From: Candidatus Bathyarchaeota archaeon
GTDB taxonomy: Archaea > Thermoproteota > Bathyarchaeia > Bathyarchaeales > Bathycorpusculaceae
Direction of reading: 5' to 3'
Assembly: GCA_937873375.1 (NCBI GenBank)
Contig: CALMWK010000037.1
Location: forward strand, 1 to 45,177
DNA length: 45,177 bases
Shown: positions 41,628 through 45,177 of the stretch, piece after piece
How positions within the stretch are numbered: position 1 is the stretch's first letter
Layout: each line of letters starts with the position of its first letter
The notes under the pieces: model-generated
The model's input: the letters and a program-made list of their open reading frames with translations, nothing else
Databases searched by the model: none
What the model was told of the DNA's origin: nothing
Translations under genes and position numbers: made by a program

Positions 41628-42173
41628 GTGGTGAACTTTTGGAAGGACCTTCCAGCGGGAGATAAACCGCCAGAACTGTTAAACATGGTTATCGAAGTTA
41701 CAAGCGGCGCCCGAGACAAGTACGAATACAACAAAGACTGGGAAGCCTTCGTTCTAGACAGAATCATACCCTCATCAGTAGTTTTCCCTGTGGAGTACGG
41801 ATTTGTTCCACAGACATGGTTTGACGACGGCGACCCCTTAGACATCATGGTGCTAAGCTACGAGTCTTTGGAAGTGGGCTGCGTAGTCAAAGTACGCGCC
41901 ATAGGCGCCCTGATAATTGAAGACGAAGCAGGATTAGACGCAAAAATTCTCTCAGTACTTGTAAGTGACGCACGATTTGAAGGCTACCATGACATCAGCG
42001 ACATACACAAACACCAACTTAAGGAAATTCAGGAGTTCTTCGAAACCTACAAGCGACTGGAACCGCACAAATGGGCGAAAGTAAGGGAGTGGAAAAACGC
42101 GAAGGAAGCCATGGAAGTAGTGAAATACGCCATGGACAAGTACAACAAATTAGAAAAGAAACAACCCAAGTAA
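41628..42173 (+). CDS. ppa: Inorganic pyrophosphatase, soluble class A
   Basis: It hydrolyses pyrophosphate, pulling forward biosynthetic and DNA-synthesis reactions. The diagnostic metal-binding sequence is DDGDPLDIMVL, with VEYGFVPQTWFDDG before it and the later VSDARFEGYHDISD. At 181 residues it is the usual hexameric prokaryotic type. The start is one of two adjacent GTG codons (41628 or 41631). A TTAAATT element at 41586-41592 suggests a start point some 15-20 bases before. It converges on nreA with a 12-base gap. Confidence 0.94.
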   Translation: MVNFWKDLPAGDKPPELLNMVIEVTSGARDKYEYNKDWEAFVLDRIIPSSVVFPVEYGFVPQTWFDDGDPLDIMVLSYESLEVGCVVKVRAIGALIIEDEAGLDAKILSVLVSDARFEGYHDISDIHKHQLKEIQEFFETYKRLEPHKWAKVREWKNAKEAMEVVKYAMDKYNKLEKKQPK

Positions 42174-42185
42174 CCCTTTTTGTCT

Positions 42186-43541
42186 TTATGCCGCCGTGCT
42201 GACTGAAAAAAAGTCACTAATTCGCTTCTGGAAAAGTGCATTCCGCAGCAATTTGCCCTGAATTATCCACTGAGACAGCGGAATTTCAAACCTGCCGCTG
42301 ATGAACTTGAGCGACTCAGTCAAATTCTTGAATTGATAGGGTTTTTGGCGCATGGCGTTGCGCACGTTTTCGCGCACTTGCCAGACGCCGATGGGCATGA
42401 TGTAGCCTGGTCGGGCTTCCCGCAGAACAATCACAGTTGCTTGGCGACGCTCTTTAACCAGTTGCTCGCAAACTGCTAAGCGTGCGGAGTAGTAGCAGCC
42501 GCCTATCTGCGCGTATGTGGTTCTGCCGTTGTGTCCTTCCCAGTCAGAGTAAATTGCAACGCTGTTTCCGTTAGGATTCCACACTGTACCAGGATACCAA
42601 GCTTCCATTGACTCGTAACTCCACTGTGCGGGAATCATCAAAATTTCGAAAACGTTATCCAAATAAATGGATTCGTAAACGCGGTACTCGTTTACCTCTG
42701 GAAAAGTCTTAACCTGCTCCACGAGACTTTTGCTTATCATGTCGTCAACAGCGGTGATGCTCCACCGTGTGGGAACAAGCCGACGCTTTTTCTCTATGCC
42801 GAAGGCGCCGACGCTGAAGGCTTTCTGAATTTTAGTAACCATGACGCCACGGTTGTAGAGGTCGACAACGGCTTGGGCAGATTTTAAGTCTGTATCATAA
42901 TACGCCTTTTCTACGCGGTGGTCAAACCGGGCGTTACCAACATGCAAATCACGTATGGGCGCACTTGGACCAAACGGCTGAACATCATCACTCAAAAATA
43001 TGGACCCGCGGGGCTTCTTGGTGAGGTTTAACTCCATGTCCACGCTGGTGTCAGCTAGGGCTAACTCGCGGGTTTGGTCCATTATTTTTCCAGCCTGCGC
43101 AAACTCCTGTACATGAACGCGGTGCTTGCCGCGGACAAGTAAACTGCGGAAGCCAACAATTTCATCTATTGACTTGCCGAACCATTGCTCAGGCAGGTCG
43201 TAGAGGCTGGTGTCCTCGTGAACAGGAGGCACAAGGGGTCCAACGTAAACATGTGGGTAACCAATTCTGCCTATGAACACGCTTGGCGGCGAGACACCGG
43301 CGATGTCTTCGCTGGACATTAAAGGCACACTTTTGAGAAAGGAGTTAACTTTGACCATGATTGGGCAACGAGTTTTGCCACAGAGGTTTCTGGAGCCCTT
43401 GCACAAAACACAGAGACTGTTTTGGCTGGTTCGGGTGGCTATCTGGTTTTCAGATATTGCAGAGTGATTAACCTGCTTTATGACATCCACTAACCAATTG
43501 TCTGAAGAAGCAACCTGCGGAACTTTCAACGCTATGGTCAT
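42186..43541 (-). CDS. nreA: Archaeal DNA repair protein NreA
   Basis: A 451-residue protein of the archaeal Nre family, linked in Haloferax to DNA damage tolerance and PCNA. A zinc-binding region is at the N-terminus: C44, C47, C54 and C59 in CVLCKGSRNLCGKTRCP. Conserved family sequence includes VSPPSVFIGRIGYPHVYVGPL, LLVRGKHRVH and GGCYYSARLAVCEQL. The very C-terminus has QKRISDFF at 438-445, a perfect QxxIxxFF PCNA-binding box. The gene converges on ppa. The biochemical activity of the family is not settled. Confidence 0.92.
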   Translation of the reverse strand: MTIALKVPQVASSDNWLVDVIKQVNHSAISENQIATRTSQNSLCVLCKGSRNLCGKTRCPIMVKVNSFLKSVPLMSSEDIAGVSPPSVFIGRIGYPHVYVGPLVPPVHEDTSLYDLPEQWFGKSIDEIVGFRSLLVRGKHRVHVQEFAQAGKIMDQTRELALADTSVDMELNLTKKPRGSIFLSDDVQPFGPSAPIRDLHVGNARFDHRVEKAYYDTDLKSAQAVVDLYNRGVMVTKIQKAFSVGAFGIEKKRRLVPTRWSITAVDDMISKSLVEQVKTFPEVNEYRVYESIYLDNVFEILMIPAQWSYESMEAWYPGTVWNPNGNSVAIYSDWEGHNGRTTYAQIGGCYYSARLAVCEQLVKERRQATVIVLREARPGYIMPIGVWQVRENVRNAMRQKPYQFKNLTESLKFISGRFEIPLSQWIIQGKLLRNALFQKRISDFFSVSTAA

Positions 43542-43723
43542 GCTACTTGGGAATAGTGTTTACTGTTCTCATATGTTTTCCGTATTAAAAGAACTCAAAA
43601 AACAGGATAACCTAACCGGATTTTGATGGAAGACTACACCCAAAAGTGTAGAGAACAAAACGTTCCCCAAAACTGCTCGGCACATATATCGAAAATCGAC
43701 TCATTGCAACCTCAGAAATCTCG

Positions 43724-43731
43724 CATATATT
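43724..43731 (+). promoter_or_regulatory. Promoter of the thioester-domain protein gene
   Basis: CATATATT is a TATA-like element putting the start point near 43752. A GTG at 43753 would then be leaderless, but the signal peptide fits the ATG at 43783, which has a GGAG about 12 bases upstream. Confidence 0.4.
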
Positions 43732-43782
43732 GGTTTCTCCACAGCCCTTATTGTGAATATTGAGACTGGAGACACACGTAAC

Positions 43783-44799
43783 ATGAGAAAAGAGGCAGTG
43801 TTTGCGGTGGCGCTTTTAGCGCTAGTACTTGCAGCAACAGTTTCAACTGTCTTCGCGCAAACAGCGGTTGACGTTTACATAATGGATCCCTACAGTGGTA
43901 GCACAGGGGCTAGGGGCACCCTGTCAAATGGTTATTGGGTGGGAGAAATCCCGGTTAAAATTAGCAGCTCAACCATATCTGAATATCAGACGGTTGCATA
44001 CTGCATCAACTACGATAAACTGCTGTATGTAAACCAGAAATACTCCGCCACCTTGAATCCTGTTCCGGATAGTGTAGAGTGGAGAGCTGTAAGTTATTTG
44101 CTAACGTGGAATTATCCGGCAGACAATTATGGCGCAGCCACTGCCCAAGTAGCCATCTGGAGGCTTTTGAACGGTAATTACCACGCTGAATCTTGGCTTG
44201 ACACAAACCTTGATAACGCAGGCAAAAACCTTGCAGATTCAGCCTACGGCAAAGATGTCGCCAGGAATACAGATCAGTTCACTTGGATTTGGCCTGTAAC
44301 GGGCAACATGGCATCTGTGAAAGCCAACCCAAATGAAGTTGTCACGTTCAGAGCGCAGCTTACAAGCGCCAGCGGAGTTCCTCGACCAAACGTTAGGGTA
44401 CTCTTCAGTGCTATGCTCAACGCGCCAGGCTCAATTCAACAGTTAAATTCGACATACGTGAACCCGATGGTAACATACACGGATATTCGCGGAGTAGCCT
44501 CAGTCGACATCAGAGTGCCTCCAGATGCCCCAATTGGTTCAACCATTGAAGTTAAAGCCTCAACCAGAGGCATGTGGCCCCAACAATATGTGGACATCAC
44601 CAACACATCAGCCCAAGATCTGCTGGGAATTGGAGAAACCTTTGAGTTGACAACTTCGTGCAACCTTGTGATTCTAGCTTACATAATGGTGGTTCCAGAA
44701 TCCCCACTGGGAGCATTAACTGCCATAGGCGCCTTTGGAGCAGCTTTCGCAGTCTTTAAAGTGAAATTTAAACCATCAAAAAAGAAGAAGAAACAATAA
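43783..44799 (+). CDS. Secreted surface protein with a predicted internal thioester domain
   Basis: A 338-residue secreted protein. A signal peptide covers residues 1-25 (cleavage after VFA). The next 130 residues resemble the thioester domain (TED) of Gram-positive adhesins: C74 in VAYCINYDK and Q122 in ATAQVAIWRLLNG, with YLLTWNYPADNYGAAT between, the usual YLL-to-AxQxAIW pattern. The Cys and Gln side chains would form a reactive bond. An Ig/Big-like domain follows at about 185-290 (NEVVTFRAQLTSASGVPRPNVRVLF). The end has PESPLG, a hydrophobic helix and a run of lysines, like archaeosortase C-terminal signals. The start has GGAG upstream. Adhesion to surfaces or partner cells is inferred, not shown. 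Confidence 0.8.
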   Translation: MRKEAVFAVALLALVLAATVSTVFAQTAVDVYIMDPYSGSTGARGTLSNGYWVGEIPVKISSSTISEYQTVAYCINYDKLLYVNQKYSATLNPVPDSVEWRAVSYLLTWNYPADNYGAATAQVAIWRLLNGNYHAESWLDTNLDNAGKNLADSAYGKDVARNTDQFTWIWPVTGNMASVKANPNEVVTFRAQLTSASGVPRPNVRVLFSAMLNAPGSIQQLNSTYVNPMVTYTDIRGVASVDIRVPPDAPIGSTIEVKASTRGMWPQQYVDITNTSAQDLLGIGETFELTTSCNLVILAYIMVVPESPLGALTAIGAFGAAFAVFKVKFKPSKKKKKQ

Positions 44800-44900
44800 C
44801 TTTCTTTTACCCGTTTTCAATTTCGGCAAACTTTAGTTTTAACTGTCGGGCATCTGCTTACAAAAAAATTCAGCCGAGGTTTTTCTCGTTAAAATTGAAG

Positions 44901-44978
44901 TGGCGCCCAGGCCGGGATTCGGACCCGGGTCCTGCGGGCGACAGCCGCATATACTGGACCGAACTATACTACCTGGGC
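44901..44978 (-). tRNA. tRNA-Asp (anticodon GTC), CCA encoded
   Basis: A full cloverleaf is visible on the minus strand. The acceptor stem GCCCAGG pairs with CCTGGGC. The anticodon stem TGCGG/CCGCA encloses loop CTGTCGC with anticodon GTC for aspartate. The T stem CCGGG/CCCGG is perfect. The discriminator is G73, as expected for aspartate, and CCA is present in the DNA. The D stem is weak (GTAT with GTAT, two G-U pairs) and the T loop reads TCCGAAT, with C at position 55 where U is nearly universal. Confidence 0.92.
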
Positions 44979-45014
44979 TTTAGACGCCTCTTGAATACTC
45001 GCTATTTTAGCTAA

Positions 45015-45177
45015 TTAACCTTTCTCGGGAAAAACGTCAGGTTTTGGATATTGGTGCTGTTTTCCCGTCATGTAGGTTATGTCGATTCTGCCCATGGTGG
45101 TTTTTGCTAGTTTTTCGGGTTTTATTTTTGCGAGTTTTGCTTCTGGGTTCTCGGAGAGCTGCTGCACCATCACTTTC
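45015..45177 (-). CDS. C-terminal part of an unrecognised protein (partial)
   Basis: On the minus strand an open frame enters from the right edge and ends at TAA 45015-45017. The visible sequence begins KVMVQQLSENPEAKLAKIKP and ends YPKPDVFPEKG, 53 residues, lysine- and proline-rich. An ATG or GTG near 45168-45174 could be the real start of a 51-residue protein, or the gene may continue outside the window. No family is recognised. It is followed on the same strand by tRNA-Asp. Confidence 0.5.
   Translation of the reverse strand, partial: KVMVQQLSENPEAKLAKIKPEKLAKTTMGRIDITYMTGKQHQYPKPDVFPEKG

Noticed and set aside
1-45177. CRISPR arrays, insertion sequences or integration sites
   Set aside because: No regularly spaced repeats, transposase genes or flanking direct repeats were seen. 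The gene order looks like ordinary chromosome.

Overview
The window looks like a piece of an uncultured mesophilic-type archaeon, most probably a Bathyarchaeia-like member of the Thermoproteota. This placement is inferred from the gene set, not from a marker-gene tree. Supporting points are archaeal TATA boxes with leaderless or short-leader genes, the LysW carrier-protein lysine/arginine pathway, the archaeal route into shikimate (ADTH synthase plus 3-dehydroquinate synthase II and a GHMP-type shikimate kinase), the NucS and NreA repair proteins, an HdrA-MvhD fusion and a methanogen-type homocysteine synthesis cluster. Most of the window is amino-acid biosynthesis, packed into tight operons with 1-8 nt overlaps.

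Layout. 1-2490 (+): homoserine dehydrogenase and aspartate kinase 1. 2496-8863 (-): the LysW operon in transcription order lysW, lysX, lysY, lysZ, lysJ, lysK, plus a methyltransferase. 9164-9574 (+): a divergent Lrp/LysM-type regulator. 9586-9894 (-): an ASCH-domain protein. 9895-10646: a 750-base leader with a strong promoter, a palindrome, an A/C-rich G-poor stretch and a 19-codon leader ORF that can fold. 10647-18205 (+): ilvB, ilvN, leuC, leuD, leuB, leuA and pheA. 18202-28366 (-): an 11-gene aromatic operon starting with a second aspartate kinase and running through ADTH synthase, DHQ synthase II, aroD, aroE, aroK, aroA, aroC, chorismate mutase, an aminotransferase and tyrA. A perfect 9-bp inverted repeat sits in its leader.

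28622-29969 (-): a secreted transglutaminase-like protein and a four-helix membrane protein. 30252-32924 (-): the three-gene homocysteine synthesis set (DUF39/CBS protein, NIL-ferredoxin, UPF0280). 33315-34541 (-): a tandemly duplicated ferritin-like protein and a 19-residue lysine-rich mini-protein. 34887-36520 (+): an ABC exporter pair. 36568-39959 (-): a six-cluster polyferredoxin and HdrA-MvhD. 40143-43541: a methyltransferase, the NucS nuclease, pyrophosphatase and NreA. 43783-44799 (+): a secreted protein with a predicted Cys-Gln thioester domain and a sortase-like C-terminal tail. The window closes with tRNA-Asp and the end of an unrecognised gene.

How the parts fit: aspartate kinase feeds aspartate semialdehyde to homoserine, to homocysteine (DUF39 route) and to the aromatic ring (ADTH route). 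The ilv/leu genes make branched-chain precursors and share enzyme families with the 2-aminoadipate branch used by LysW. The HdrA/polyferredoxin pair and the ferredoxin of the homocysteine cluster supply low-potential electron chemistry. Points most worth a second look are the thioester surface protein, the foldable ilvB leader ORF, the Lys-rich mini-gene, the LysX insertion, and the inverted repeat ahead of the aromatic operon.
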